The translations under genes and the position numbers were made by a program. Below are positions 11,481 through 22,304 of a DNA stretch of 64,000 nucleotides, one piece after another. The notes beneath the pieces were generated by a model. It was not told the DNA's origin. It was given only the letters and a program-made list of their open reading frames with translations, and did no database searches. Numbering within the stretch: the first letter of the stretch is position 1; the number at the start of each line of letters is the position of its first letter. Source of the stretch: Anaerotignum sp. MB30-C6 (GTDB taxonomy: Bacteria > Bacillota > Clostridia > Lachnospirales > Anaerotignaceae); assembly GCF_030908465.1 (NCBI RefSeq), contig NZ_CP133078.1, positions 1,798,001-1,862,000 on the forward strand, read 5' to 3'.

Positions 11481-11595
11481 CGTTAGATTTTTGTATTGAT
11501 GCTCTGAGTACTGCGACCTAACATTTCGTAGAAATGTAAGAGCAGTGCGAAATCAAAACAAAAATCGGTTTTCATTACGAAGTAATGAAAAAACT
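11481..11595 (-). repeat. Structured spacer element, copy A (adjacent to 23S)
   Basis: First of two related units of about 115 bp in the 16S-23S spacer. The outer arms 11486-11500 and 11552-11566 are complementary at 14 of 15 positions. Inside is an ACATTTC/GAAATGT hairpin, and the unit is followed by a perfect TTCATTAC/GTAATGAA hairpin. Copy B keeps the same architecture with different bases. Confidence 0.8.
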
Positions 11596-11703
11596 TCCTT
11601 ATTGCTTTGACCCTCTTTTCATCAAGTCAAAATCTATAGCTTGTTCTTTGGAATGTTTCGTAGTAGCGATACTACGGTTTTTGTTAGCATCGTCTGCTAA
11701 CTT

Positions 11704-11817
11704 CGTTAGATTTTTTCTTTGATGTTTTAAATGCTGCCACCTCACATTTGTAAAAATGTAAAAGCTGCATAAAATCAAAGATAAAATCGGTTTTCATTGC
11801 AATGCAATGAAAAAACT
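11704..11817 (-). repeat. Structured spacer element, copy B
   Basis: Second unit of the spacer duplication. The outer arms 11709-11723 and 11774-11788 pair at 14 of 15 positions, and the unit ends in a TTCATTGC/GCAATGAA hairpin. Several differences from copy A are compensated across the stems. Between copies (11596-11703) are two further small hairpins, around CGTAGTAGCGATACTACG and GTTAGCATCGTCTGCTAAC. No tRNA is encoded in the spacer. Confidence 0.8.
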
Positions 11818-11868
11818 ACTTTATTATTTCTAAAGAAATTTATTTATTTCTCGATTGACTCTATTTTT

Positions 11869-11891
11869 TCTTGTATTCAGTTTTCAAGGTG
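11869..11891 (-). promoter_or_regulatory. 5' half of the 23S precursor processing stem
   Basis: Complementary at 21 of 23 positions to 8417-8439 beyond the 23S 3' end. It contains the CCTTGAAAACTGAA sequence common in Firmicute rRNA spacers. Confidence 0.7.
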
Positions 11892-11932
11892 CAGTTCTTG
11901 CCTTTTATTCTTCTTTTATTCTTATTGAAGGT

Positions 11933-11958
11933 TTGATCCTTCAAAACCAAACAGTAGA
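11933..11958 (-). promoter_or_regulatory. 3' half of the 16S precursor processing stem
   Basis: The 24-nt core is complementary to the 16S leader segment at 13832-13854 with two mismatches, one of them a potential G-U pair. The two segments bracket 16S rRNA. Confidence 0.72.
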
Positions 11959-11980
11959 TTACTTCACAACCAATACTCCA

Positions 11981-13517
<1,537 letters not shown>

Positions 13518-13831
13518 AAATTTAGGAACGGCATCATCGGGAATAAATTTTATAAGTAGTTTTCATAGAAAACTATGCATAAAGCCTTCCGACTTGCACA
13601 TCCGAGTTGTCCTAACCAGTATAATCTGGCTACTATCTGGTTTTTTCGAAACCAGCAAACTCTTTTGTCTCTTATCCCTTAATAAATTAAGGTTGCTTTT
13701 TCCGCTTTGCGGAAAACCGTGCACTTCTCACCACTCCGCTTCCTCCTGCGCCTTACGGCGTTGGTTGGTCACTTCATAATCGGTTCGAAGCTCACTAGCT
13801 GAATTGACTATGGGTTGTGTGTTTGTATTCT

Positions 13832-13854
13832 ACTGTTTAGTTTTCAAGGATCAA
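13832..13854 (-). promoter_or_regulatory. 5' half of the 16S precursor processing stem (rRNA leader)
   Basis: Leader segment complementary to 11933-11958 in the spacer. The rest of the ~390-nt 16S leader (13518-13906) has small GC-rich hairpins, such as TTCCGCTTTGCGGAA, but no gene. Confidence 0.7.
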
Positions 13855-13906
13855 TTGCCAGTAACAATTTTTTGTTATTTTTTTGTCACTCAGCTGACAG
13901 TTATGA

Positions 13907-13935
13907 AGTCTATCATACTCAGTCGTTCTTGTCAA
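13907..13935 (-). promoter_or_regulatory. rRNA operon promoter, proximal
   Basis: Minus strand TTGACA (13930-13935), 17-bp spacer, TAGACT (13907-13912). This is the closest of three tandem promoters to 16S. Confidence 0.75.
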
Positions 13936-13989
13936 CACTTATTTTGCTTTTTCGTGTCACTTTCTGTCGTTATTTCTGACAGGAGTTAT

Positions 13990-14018
13990 ATAATAACATA
14001 ACCGTTTTTGCTTGTCAA
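13990..14018 (-). promoter_or_regulatory. rRNA operon promoter, middle
   Basis: Minus strand TTGACA (14013-14018), 17-bp spacer, TATTAT (13990-13995). It lies in a tandemly repeated unit of about 83 bp shared with the proximal promoter. Confidence 0.8.
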
Positions 14019-14073
14019 CACTTATTTTGCTTTTCTGTGTCATTTTCTGTCGCATCTCGCTGACAGGAATTAC

Positions 14074-14102
14074 ATGTTAACATAATCATTTCTTCTTGTC
14101 AA
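14074..14102 (-). promoter_or_regulatory. rRNA operon promoter, distal
   Basis: Minus strand TTGACA (14097-14102), 17-bp spacer, TAACAT (14074-14079). The three -35 boxes are 83 and 84 bp apart. Between here and 14461 there is no supported gene. Confidence 0.7.
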
Positions 14103-14461
14103 TGTCTTTTCACTATTTTTTTGTTTATTATTGTAAGTTTCAATAATTGGTCAGTTTGTTACAACATAATAAGCCTTAGTACACCTACAGAGGTAAAATC
14201 TCAGTTATATGAATCCACGTCATAAGACTTTTATTCTTGTGTTACTATACATTATCGTTCATTTCTCTGATTCAGTAATTTATGGTGCTCATCTCCCGTT
14301 TGCAACTCTTTTTCACTCGTCTACCTAGGAATAGTGATTTATATATATTGTTCGTATCAAAAAAGCCATGTGCAAGGACTTAAATCTATGTAGTTGCAAG
14401 CTCCATTCATACTTTCAGTATTATGAACTCATTTATATATAGTAGCAATGAATCGGCAATT

Positions 14462-14497
14462 AAAAAAATGGAGTGCTTTTAATTATGAAGCACTCCA
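14462..14497 (-). terminator. Intrinsic terminator of the lipoprotein gene
   Basis: On the minus strand a perfect 10-bp stem TGGAGTGCTT/AAGCACTCCA with a 9-nt loop is followed by seven T (14462-14468). It lies about 95 bp after the stop at 14592. Confidence 0.85.
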
Positions 14498-14591
14498 ACG
14501 TATTACTACTATTTCAACCTTTTATCTTCTTTAACCATGAACAATCCTCTGTTCCTTTTCACCAAGTTCAGAGGTGAAATAAACCAGAATT

Positions 14592-15968
14592 CTACGCCGC
14601 TGGCTGAATTTCATCATATACAGGTTCAATTTCCGGACTTACATAAACTTTGTTTTCTTTGATTTTCTTTAGAATAACCTTTTTTAGTTCTCTAAACTCA
14701 GGATACTGATCAAAAAAATCTAATTTAGCCTGTGTTTCCGGTGTTGGTGCTTTATCTAGCAACACATATGCAGAAAAGCTTTCGGCGAAGTCCTCAGCGC
14801 ATTCCGTGGACGAATACCCTGTCACAAACTGTGATTTATGACGATAATAGAAATATGGATTTTCCTCATTGGTGGCCCAATCATTTATAATATCTTTCCA
14901 GAAAGATGTATAAAAGGCTTGAAGATATGAATCCTCTTTTGCTACCACCAAACTCCAATCAGCAAACCTATACACAGGATAAAAAGTGAAATCTCCATTA
15001 AAGTAATCTACTTGCTTTTCATTAAGCGAAATGTAATGAGCTATCTCGTGTACTACGGTGTATGGAAACAGACCGTCTTCAGAAATATCTGCAGGGTCCA
15101 CAGTCATACACCAGACCTTCCCTTCAGAATCTAGGGGCACGACGTATGCAACAACGCCAAGTTCACCATCCCCACCGATTTTAAAGTATCTGAAGTTTGC
15201 AAACTGTTCTTTTGGTAAAATATCCGTTGTTAGGTCCCAAACCATCTTCAAGGTTTGCTGATCTTCAGCATTTAAATCCACTAATCCATTTTCTAATCCA
15301 CTTTGGTATTCAGCATCAAAATCTTGGTTGATTTTAAATATACCAAAATTTTTTTGCTTTTTATCATCCAATATATTTAAAAAGACTGCATCTGCATCCA
15401 TATCTTTATACTTGTTGATAATTGCCTTTATTTCCAACTCAATGTCAACGTCATAATTATTCCCATTTTCTGTTGCTGTAAAGTAGTCGTCACGCATTTT
15501 GTTAAGGCTGTTCCAATCTTCCCTTGAGAGGATCTTTTTTAAATTGGTCATGGTATCCTTGCCGTAATCTAAGTTAGGTGCTATGTTCTCTCTATAATTC
15601 TCTTCAACATAGCCTACTTCACCAAACTGCCTTATAGTCTCTTTATCAAGGATAGCAGAAATCTTTTCCCAAAGTCTATATTCTTCATATGACATTTCAT
15701 AATTTCCTTGCAGTTCTCTTTTAAACCGAAGGACATCTGCATTATTCACAAGTTTTCCCAACTTGATTTTAACATCCACGGGAGCATCCTCACCCAAATC
15801 TCCCAATAGTGTCTCCACCTTGTTTGGGGCCTTGGGGGTTATGTTTAAACCAATACTTGTCCCCCCTACACAACCAGTTAAAAATGTAGTGCTTAACATA
15901 ATCATACATAAAACTAGCCATAATGACTTTTGGCTGCATTTATTTAAGATTGTTCTTATATTTTTCAT
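14592..15968 (-). CDS. Lipoprotein with zinc-metallopeptidase motif
   Basis: A 458-residue secreted lipoprotein. The signal sequence ends in a lipobox, FLTGC, so the mature protein is tethered outside the membrane. A long alpha-helical region (about 50-300) of unknown fold is followed by HEIAHY (about residue 328), the HExxH zinc site. Some 80 residues later, CAEDFAESF supplies a likely third ligand (Glu), the gluzincin arrangement. No named family is recognised. GAGGT lies before ATG 15968. An inverted repeat at 15991-16005 sits in its upstream region, and a terminator follows the gene, so it appears monocistronic. Proteolytic activity is inferred from the motif only. Confidence 0.75.
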   Translation of the reverse strand: MKNIRTILNKCSQKSLWLVLCMIMLSTTFLTGCVGGTSIGLNITPKAPNKVETLLGDLGEDAPVDVKIKLGKLVNNADVLRFKRELQGNYEMSYEEYRLWEKISAILDKETIRQFGEVGYVEENYRENIAPNLDYGKDTMTNLKKILSREDWNSLNKMRDDYFTATENGNNYDVDIELEIKAIINKYKDMDADAVFLNILDDKKQKNFGIFKINQDFDAEYQSGLENGLVDLNAEDQQTLKMVWDLTTDILPKEQFANFRYFKIGGDGELGVVAYVVPLDSEGKVWCMTVDPADISEDGLFPYTVVHEIAHYISLNEKQVDYFNGDFTFYPVYRFADWSLVVAKEDSYLQAFYTSFWKDIINDWATNEENPYFYYRHKSQFVTGYSSTECAEDFAESFSAYVLLDKAPTPETQAKLDFFDQYPEFRELKKVILKKIKENKVYVSPEIEPVYDEIQPAA

Positions 15969-15990
15969 ATTTACCTCATTACTCCTTTTG

Positions 15991-16005
15991 ACTAACGCAA
16001 TTAGT
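15991..16005. promoter_or_regulatory. Operator-like inverted repeat upstream of lipoprotein gene
   Basis: ACTAA-5-TTAGT inverted repeat about 25 bp before the start codon. Its half-sites resemble the palindrome before the chemoreceptor (25811-25830) and the TTAGCTAA box before the hydE operon, suggesting a shared MarR-type regulator. The remaining 16006-16251 region holds no gene. Confidence 0.4.
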
Positions 16006-16251
16006 TAATTCCCCAGAAACTTTCCTTCTCAATGGTTGCCTAACCCATCCTAATTTTTCCTTAATTGCTACTTTGTAGTATAAATACCTCTTACAGAATG
16101 GTCAATACTTTTTTTGTTTCCTGCTTACCTTTTCAAATCAAGCTAACTTTAGAAATTTGATTAGAAAAAAGACGTAAGATTTTTAACCCACGCCTTTTAT
16201 GTTCTTACTCTATTTTTTTGGCAAACCACTGTAGTAATCTTAGGTAATTCC

Positions 16252-16710
16252 CTACTCTTTAATTGATAGGTATACATGAAAAGGCATATCCTCTACAAGC
16301 ATCTCTAAGCACATCACATTGGAAAAACTAAAGCTTAAGGTAAAATCCCCACTCATTAATGTGGGCGTTGAAATATCAATGGACTTTCCTTTTTCAGAGA
16401 GCAAAATACTTGCATTGGCCGCCAGCATATTGCTTAATTCAGAAATGGCACTTTGTGCAATGGAGTCAAATTCCTCCACTTCCATACCACCCATCATATA
16501 AGATGCTATTTTTTTTGCGCATGACTCTTCCATGGAGAAGTATACATTACCCGTCAGCTCTCCAATAATCCCTATAATACCAATAACACCACTAGAATCA
16601 AGTTGCTTTTCATAGCTTTTCCCACTCAAAAATTTTACTTCTGGAATACCCAACATGGGCATCACGCTTAATACGGCATCGCTAAATGCAGTTACAATCT
16701 CATTGTTCAT
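16252..16710 (-). CDS. CheX-type chemotaxis phosphatase domain protein
   Basis: A stand-alone CheX/CheC-like domain of 152 residues. The active-site pattern Glu-x2-Asn is visible in SELSNMLAANA, the residues that hydrolyse phospho-aspartate on CheY-like partners. The start is ATG 16710, with AGGAG 8 nt upstream; it overlaps the end of the preceding response-regulator gene by 11 nt. The obvious substrate is the REC domain of that gene, so the two probably form one signalling unit. Confidence 0.8.
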   Translation of the reverse strand: MNNEIVTAFSDAVLSVMPMLGIPEVKFLSGKSYEKQLDSSGVIGIIGIIGELTGNVYFSMEESCAKKIASYMMGGMEVEEFDSIAQSAISELSNMLAANASILLSEKGKSIDISTPTLMSGDFTLSFSFSNVMCLEMLVEDMPFHVYLSIKE

Positions 16711-17569
16711 TGTACTCACTCCTGTTAAAACCAACATTCATATATAAATCTCCAAAAACGGTATCTGCTTCCACAGAAGTTACAGTGTCCAACTTCAGTT
16801 TTGAAATGGTGATAGACTCACCGTAAACCACCGTAGGTGGAGCAACACGCAATCCCAAAACTTCATTTTTCTTGTTTAACATGGAGCACGCATTTCCAGC
16901 TATGATATTTGCCATTTCTCCCATCATATTAATGACATATTCTTCTGATAAATCATCTTGCTTTAAAATGCCAGAGGCAATACGCCCCGCAGACTCAATG
17001 GACATATCCAAAATCATCCTGCCGGAATACTTGCCAATTATCCCCATCACCACAGATATACCCCTTGAAACATATTCATCATTTGAAGTCTTCAAGTTCT
17101 TATATGTAGGAATGGCTTTGAAAAACCTGTTAAATGTATCCGTTAAAGCTTCTTTAAATACGGTATAGTATAATTGCTCTAACTCAACAAAGGATTCTTC
17201 ATCCGCCATGATTCTTCGTATCAATAAAGAGAGTTCGTCGCCGTCAACGGGTTTCTGAATATAGCCTGATATCTTTTCTTTTTTTGCTTTTCGCAAGATC
17301 TCCTCATCCATCATAGAGCTAATAATGATTACCTTTAGATTGGGATCAATCTCTCGAATGGCTCTTGTACACGCAAGACCATCTGCATCGGGCATGGTCA
17401 TATCCATAGTCACAAGGTCTGGCTTTAAGGTCGAAACAACTTCCACCGCCTCTTGTAACGAATTTGCACTACCGATGACTTCAAAACCTTTCTCCCCTAG
17501 GATTTTACTTATCATTGCCACTGAAAAAGGAGAATCGTCAACCACCACTATTTTTCTATCTTTCATCAT
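16700..17569 (-). CDS. Response regulator fused to a CheX-like domain
   Basis: A 289-residue protein. Residues 1-120 are a CheY-like receiver: Asp11/Asp12 acidic pair, phospho-acceptor Asp56 in TMDMTMP, Ser84/85 in IIISS and Lys106 in QKPVDG. Residues about 140-289 are a CheX-like domain with GEMANIIAGNA, the Glu-x2-Asn active-site pattern. A receiver and its own phosphatase in one chain suggests self-limited signalling or a phosphate sink. It is followed by a second, separate CheX gene. No kinase is next to it; the chemoreceptor at 23473 is the nearest chemosensory gene. Confidence 0.85.
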   Translation of the reverse strand: MMKDRKIVVVDDSPFSVAMISKILGEKGFEVIGSANSLQEAVEVVSTLKPDLVTMDMTMPDADGLACTRAIREIDPNLKVIIISSMMDEEILRKAKKEKISGYIQKPVDGDELSLLIRRIMADEESFVELEQLYYTVFKEALTDTFNRFFKAIPTYKNLKTSNDEYVSRGISVVMGIIGKYSGRMILDMSIESAGRIASGILKQDDLSEEYVINMMGEMANIIAGNACSMLNKKNEVLGLRVAPPTVVYGESITISKLKLDTVTSVEADTVFGDLYMNVGFNRSEYNEQ

Positions 17570-17920
17570 GCACCTACCCTTTTCTCATTTGAATTTCAGC
17601 ATCACTTATTTTCATATGCCAAAGAAACTTCCCCGTCTTATCTAAACTTCAAAAGCACAATTTTCCACCTATTTTGACTAAACCCTCCTTTTTTCCCATA
17701 AAACTATTATAACCAGTTCTTTTTCTTGTGCATAGGATTTTATGCCAATTTTAGAATAAAATTTAGAAGCTTTTTGTTAGGCAAAAGTCAGGATATCGTT
17801 TCTTATTAAACACAGAGTACCATATATAGGGTGCAACAATCAAATCAAAATTAGTTAATATGATCTCACTGGGCAATTACTATAGTTTCACACTCAAATT
17901 ACTGCTTTAGTAAGCATAGT

Positions 17921-17954
17921 AAAAAACAACCTTTCAATATTGAAAGGTTGTTTT
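17921..17954. terminator. Bidirectional terminator after RND efflux operon
   Basis: Perfect inverted repeat AAAACAACCTTTCAA/TTGAAAGGTTGTTTT. On the minus strand it is followed by a T run and ends the RND operon. The ~350 bp between here and the response-regulator start contain nothing I can identify. Confidence 0.85.
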
Positions 17955-18055
17955 ATTTATTGAATTATGGGGTCTATAACAACCATGTGCTTTACAAGCG
18001 TTCACAACTGTGAAATACAAACCAATGAGGTTGTCTTTCACTCAAGATACTCTAA

Positions 18056-21000
18056 TCAACTCTTTCTCCTCCACTTGTTTCTAGCGTTTGTAATAGACAA
18101 AAACAGATTGGGGATAATTAATATGGTAATAAAAGTTGAAAAGGTCAGTCCCGAGATAAGAGAAACTGCCAATGGCCGAAATAACTCTCCCCCCGATATA
18201 AGAAGGGGAATCAACCCAATAACAGTTGTAATGGTGCTCAGCATAATTGGCCGATACCTCCTGTTGACAGCGGTTATGCAGGCTTGTTTCAGTTCCATTC
18301 CTCCTTGGCAGAAGAATTTGATTGCATCAATTAAAACGATGGCATTGTTTACCACAATCCCCATGAGGGAAACCAAACTGAGCATGGCAACGAAGGAAAG
18401 CGGTTGTCTCGCTATGGACAGTCCTAGTAGGGCTGCCGCTACAGCAATGGGAACTGTAGAAAGAACAACAATTGGTTGGGAATAAGAATGAAATTGAAGA
18501 ATTAGCACCGCAAGAATCATGAATATAGAGAACAGTGCTAATTGCCCAAGGGAGGCGTTATTTTCCTGTAACTTTGCCATCATCCCATTAAACTCAAACT
18601 GGATATCCTCATAGTTAGAACCTTCTATGTGCTCCTTTATGTTTCTCTCCACCTCTGCAACAGAATACCCTTTCATAAGGTCAGAAGTAATGGTCACGCT
18701 TCTTTGCCCGTTGTAATGGTTGATCACTGGATATTGGCTATCCAGTTGAATTTCCGCCACTTCGTCTAAAGCTATAAAATCCTGACTAATGGGAGATTTT
18801 ATCATTAAATTTGATACTTCGTCCTTATCCTCAATGTCATAGTGAATGAATATTGGGATGTGTTTCCCATTTTTTTTAATTTGAGAAATTGGCTGCCTTA
18901 GCAAGGCCGTACTCAATTCTTTCTGAATCCCATACTCTGATAGCCCACGGGCACTGGCGATCATTTCTTGAATTTCCACCTGAAATTGATATTCACGGCT
19001 TTTAAAATTATCACTAACATTCATTGTACCCGGTGTTTTATGAAGAACCTCACTCAGCTCACTGCTCACTTGGTCTAGCCTTTCTAGGTCTGTTCCGATT
19101 AGTCTAAATTGTATTGGAGTTGAAATACTGGCCAAATCCAGTAAGTAAGTGCTTGCTGACCCACCGATTAAATTTTCTCTTAGTCGCTCCTGTATAAAAG
19201 CTTGCAAGTCTTCCTTCTTTACAAAACGTTGGCTTTTGCTTAGGTCAAATTCATAGGCTAACTGACCGATGGATGGTTCTGGAGCCCTGTATTGTACAGA
19301 CATATAGAACTTGGGCAAGTTGCTCCCAACAGAGCTATAGTAATTTGTCAGTTCAGGCATATCCGAAAGCAACGTAATTACTTGGTCTTTTAGCTGTTCC
19401 GTTTTCTTAATATCCGATGAAAATTCCGATTGAATATCTATCTGTATTAAGCTTTTATCTGCCTTGGGTAGGATACTGGATACCAGAGATGATGCGGCTG
19501 TAAAGCCAATAAGCACAAATACCACGGCTGCAATATATATGTATTTCGCCTTGCCTAAAGTTTTTCGAAGGGTATTCATATAAAACTGGCGTATTCGTGA
19601 TTTCTTTTCTTTTTGCTGACCTATAGAAGGCTTCAAAACCAAGCTGGATATCACTGGTATGGTAATGATGGCACAGATATATGACCCTATAAGAGAAACC
19701 GTTACGACAAATGGAACACCATAAATGAATTCCCCCAGTGTTGATTTAAGCAACAATAGAGGCATAAAAGCAAATATAGTGGTTAATGTGGACGTTAGTA
19801 TGGAAAATGAAACCTCTTTCGTGCCTAGAATAGCCGCTTCGTCAGGATCTACACCTTGGTCTAGGTGATGCTGAATGGCATCGCTGACGACAATTGCATT
19901 ATCTACAAGCATACCCAGTGCGATGATTAGGCCTGCAATTGACATATTCTCAAGCTTAACTCCAGCAATATACATTACAATCATGGTGAAAGCTATGGAA
20001 AGAGGTATGGCTGTAGATACCACAATGGCATTTTTTTTGCCCATACCAAAGAGCACTACCAGCAAAACAAAGAATACGGCCTGAAACAGGTTTTTCATAA
20101 ATCCTTTTACAGCGTTGTCAACGTCCTCTGGCTGATACATAAGGGTATTGAATTCGATGTCATTTGGAATGTTCTTATTTAAGGAATCCATGACTGAGTC
20201 TACTTCTTTTCCTACTGTAACAACATTAAGAGTATCTTCAAAATATCCAACAAGAAAAACAGTTCTAGTACCGTTTCTACCATAATTAGCAGCGTACGGA
20301 TCAGTGACAACTTTAACATCTGCCACATCTTTCAGCTTCAAATTTTCAGTTATTCCAGATGAAGCAACGGAGATGTTTTCAATATAATTTATATCTTCAA
20401 ATTTATTTTTAACGGTTAATTGTATCCTTCCTGACTGACTCTCAACAGATCCTTGGGGAATTGAAACGTTCGCCCCTTGAATTTTTGAAATTAAGTCGGC
20501 GGAGGTGAGTCCCCATTGATTAATTTCAATGGGCTTGGCTATGATTTCAACCTGCTTTTGAACCTCACCAATCACCTCAAACTTCTTAACTCCATCGATT
20601 TGGGAGAGAGAATTTTTTAAGTAATCACCGTAATCAGCCAAGGCGTCCGCATCATAAGAATTACTGCTTAAAGAGATAATCATTCCCGGTGTCTGGGTTA
20701 AGTCTGTATTAACAGTAATTTCAGAAACTTCCTGGGGCAGCTCCATTTTCACTTCATCCATAAGTTTCGCAAGGTCATCCCATGCCTTATCAGTGTCTAT
20801 GTCTTCCATAAGTTTTAAGAAAACAGAACCAACCCCATTTCTAGAAACGGATTCTGAATAATCAAAACCCTCCAGCTCGACTATTTTATCCTCAATGGGC
20901 TTAATTACATATTTCTCAACTTCCAATGACGACGACCCTGGATATCGGATAAATATTTGCGCCATGGGAGCGCTGATATCAGGGTTTTCCTGTCGGGGTA

Positions 21001-21106
21001 GTTTGACATAAGAATATACCCCTGCCAACAGAACGAACACCATAATAAAAATTGTCAACTTCTTATTTTTTAAAACTCTTGCTGTAATTCCTCCTATCAT
21101 AATCAC
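18056..21106 (-). CDS. RND-family efflux transporter (AcrB/HAE1-like)
   Basis: A 1016-residue inner-membrane pump of normal RND length. It has the N-terminal transmembrane helix, KLPRQENPDISAP in the first porter region, YPGSS, and the TM4 segment GLIIALGMLVDNAIVVSDAI, which carries the proton-relay Asp residues. The second half repeats the pattern with LMGIVVNNAIVLIDAI. It starts at GTG 21106, overlapping the adaptor stop as GTGA. It works with the lipoprotein adaptor encoded just upstream. RND pumps in a monoderm lack an outer-membrane partner, so export is probably to the cell surface. The substrate is unknown. Confidence 0.92.
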   Translation of the reverse strand: MIMIGGITARVLKNKKLTIFIMVFVLLAGVYSYVKLPRQENPDISAPMAQIFIRYPGSSSLEVEKYVIKPIEDKIVELEGFDYSESVSRNGVGSVFLKLMEDIDTDKAWDDLAKLMDEVKMELPQEVSEITVNTDLTQTPGMIISLSSNSYDADALADYGDYLKNSLSQIDGVKKFEVIGEVQKQVEIIAKPIEINQWGLTSADLISKIQGANVSIPQGSVESQSGRIQLTVKNKFEDINYIENISVASSGITENLKLKDVADVKVVTDPYAANYGRNGTRTVFLVGYFEDTLNVVTVGKEVDSVMDSLNKNIPNDIEFNTLMYQPEDVDNAVKGFMKNLFQAVFFVLLVVLFGMGKKNAIVVSTAIPLSIAFTMIVMYIAGVKLENMSIAGLIIALGMLVDNAIVVSDAIQHHLDQGVDPDEAAILGTKEVSFSILTSTLTTIFAFMPLLLLKSTLGEFIYGVPFVVTVSLIGSYICAIITIPVISSLVLKPSIGQQKEKKSRIRQFYMNTLRKTLGKAKYIYIAAVVFVLIGFTAASSLVSSILPKADKSLIQIDIQSEFSSDIKKTEQLKDQVITLLSDMPELTNYYSSVGSNLPKFYMSVQYRAPEPSIGQLAYEFDLSKSQRFVKKEDLQAFIQERLRENLIGGSASTYLLDLASISTPIQFRLIGTDLERLDQVSSELSEVLHKTPGTMNVSDNFKSREYQFQVEIQEMIASARGLSEYGIQKELSTALLRQPISQIKKNGKHIPIFIHYDIEDKDEVSNLMIKSPISQDFIALDEVAEIQLDSQYPVINHYNGQRSVTITSDLMKGYSVAEVERNIKEHIEGSNYEDIQFEFNGMMAKLQENNASLGQLALFSIFMILAVLILQFHSYSQPIVVLSTVPIAVAAALLGLSIARQPLSFVAMLSLVSLMGIVVNNAIVLIDAIKFFCQGGMELKQACITAVNRRYRPIMLSTITTVIGLIPLLISGGELFRPLAVSLISGLTFSTFITILIIPNLFLSITNARNKWRRKS

Positions 21107-22227
21107 AACAACTCACTTTCTTTGACATTCATTCCATCCAGCAGTGTTTTCATACCCGATACGACTAACTTATCTCCCTTTTTCAGGCCTTTTACCATTA
21201 CCCGATCACCTTGAATCTCTTCAATTTGCACAACTTTTTTTACTGCCCTTGCATCTTCAACGATGTAGACAAAGTCCACCGAAGAGTTTTGGACACTGGC
21301 AACATGTATCCAAATGCCTTTTACTTCTTCCATCTCTGCTCTACAAATTACAAGCTCATTTAAATTAAATTTAGAATCTATTTCCATTTTCACCTCATAC
21401 AAATGGGAGCCTTTCTCTGCAATATTTGAAATGAATATCACCTTGCCCCAACTGTGGGATGCCTTAGACCCAATTTCTATTTCTTTGCCCTCATAAAAAT
21501 AGGGTAAGTCCTCCATAGAAACAAAGGTGCTTAATACTGCCTTCTCGCTAACCAATTTGGCTACGGGCATTCCTGGAACGATATACTCCATATTATTGGT
21601 ATATACCTCATCTATCACCCCAGCAAATGGAGCGTGGATAACACCCTGATCAGAAACATTTGACAATCGTTCTACTTCAAGTCGTTGTGCTTCTATGCGC
21701 TTTGCAAATGTCTCCACAGTGTTTTTCGCTTGATTGTGTGCTAGCTCTGCTTTTTCATAGTCTGTTTTTGAAACAATCTCCGCCTCATAAAGCTCCTTGG
21801 TCTTGGCTAATTCTCCTGATTGATATTCCCTTGAAGCAATGACCTGATCCAGTTCGTACTCGGAAGCTTTTAGCTTTTCCTGTGCTGCCAAAACTTGAAG
21901 GGCATAATCTTCAGTATTTAGGGTAGCAATGACTTCCCCTTCCCCTACATAATCTCCCTTCTTCTTTTCAAGAGATGATACTTTTCCAGAAATTTGAAAT
22001 GACAGCTCCGTTTCATGTTCTGGTTGCACAGTCCCTAAGTACTCTACAATACCTCTGCGCGAAGTAATCTCAATTAGTTCTGTTTGAACAGATTGTATTT
22101 TTTCTTCCACTGATGTTTCTACCTTTCGCATGCATCCCGTTGTTAAGATAGTAGAAATGCCTATCAACGTTAAAATTCCAAATAATTTCAAGCTTCTATA
22201 AGGATAATTCTTTTGATTCCTCATCAT
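21103..22227 (-). CDS. RND membrane fusion protein (HlyD/AcrA-like lipoprotein)
   Basis: Adaptor of the efflux pair, 374 residues. The signal sequence ends in TTGC, a lipobox. Next come the biotinyl-lipoyl half-motif (GKVSSLEKKKGDYVGEGEVI, about 80-100), a helical hairpin (about 110-190), the second lipoyl half (VIHAPFAGVIDEV), and a beta-barrel and membrane-proximal C-terminus ending VVSGMKTLLDGM. It is translationally coupled to the pump. A candidate TetR operator overlaps its -10 box at 22261-22282. Confidence 0.9.
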   Translation of the reverse strand: MMRNQKNYPYRSLKLFGILTLIGISTILTTGCMRKVETSVEEKIQSVQTELIEITSRRGIVEYLGTVQPEHETELSFQISGKVSSLEKKKGDYVGEGEVIATLNTEDYALQVLAAQEKLKASEYELDQVIASREYQSGELAKTKELYEAEIVSKTDYEKAELAHNQAKNTVETFAKRIEAQRLEVERLSNVSDQGVIHAPFAGVIDEVYTNNMEYIVPGMPVAKLVSEKAVLSTFVSMEDLPYFYEGKEIEIGSKASHSWGKVIFISNIAEKGSHLYEVKMEIDSKFNLNELVICRAEMEEVKGIWIHVASVQNSSVDFVYIVEDARAVKKVVQIEEIQGDRVMVKGLKKGDKLVVSGMKTLLDGMNVKESELL

Positions 22228-22260
22228 ATTTAGTCCCCCAGATTATCTTTTAAAGTTGTT

Positions 22261-22282
22261 ATATGAACACGTTCGTATTATA
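22261..22282 (-). promoter_or_regulatory. TetR-type operator over the -10 box of the efflux operon
   Basis: An 18-bp near-palindrome, ATAYGAAC-RY-GTTCRTAT (22261-22278), overlaps TATAAT (22277-22282, minus strand) between tetR and the adaptor gene. This is the expected place for repression by the adjacent TetR protein. The -35 box is weak. Confidence 0.6.
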
Positions 22283-22304
22283 AGTGAAAGAAAAGGAAAA
22301 GCTT

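Noticed and set aside
11477..11980. tRNA genes in the 16S-23S spacer
   Set aside because: No cloverleaf or tRNA-Ile/tRNA-Ala signatures were found; the same is true for the 23S-5S spacer.
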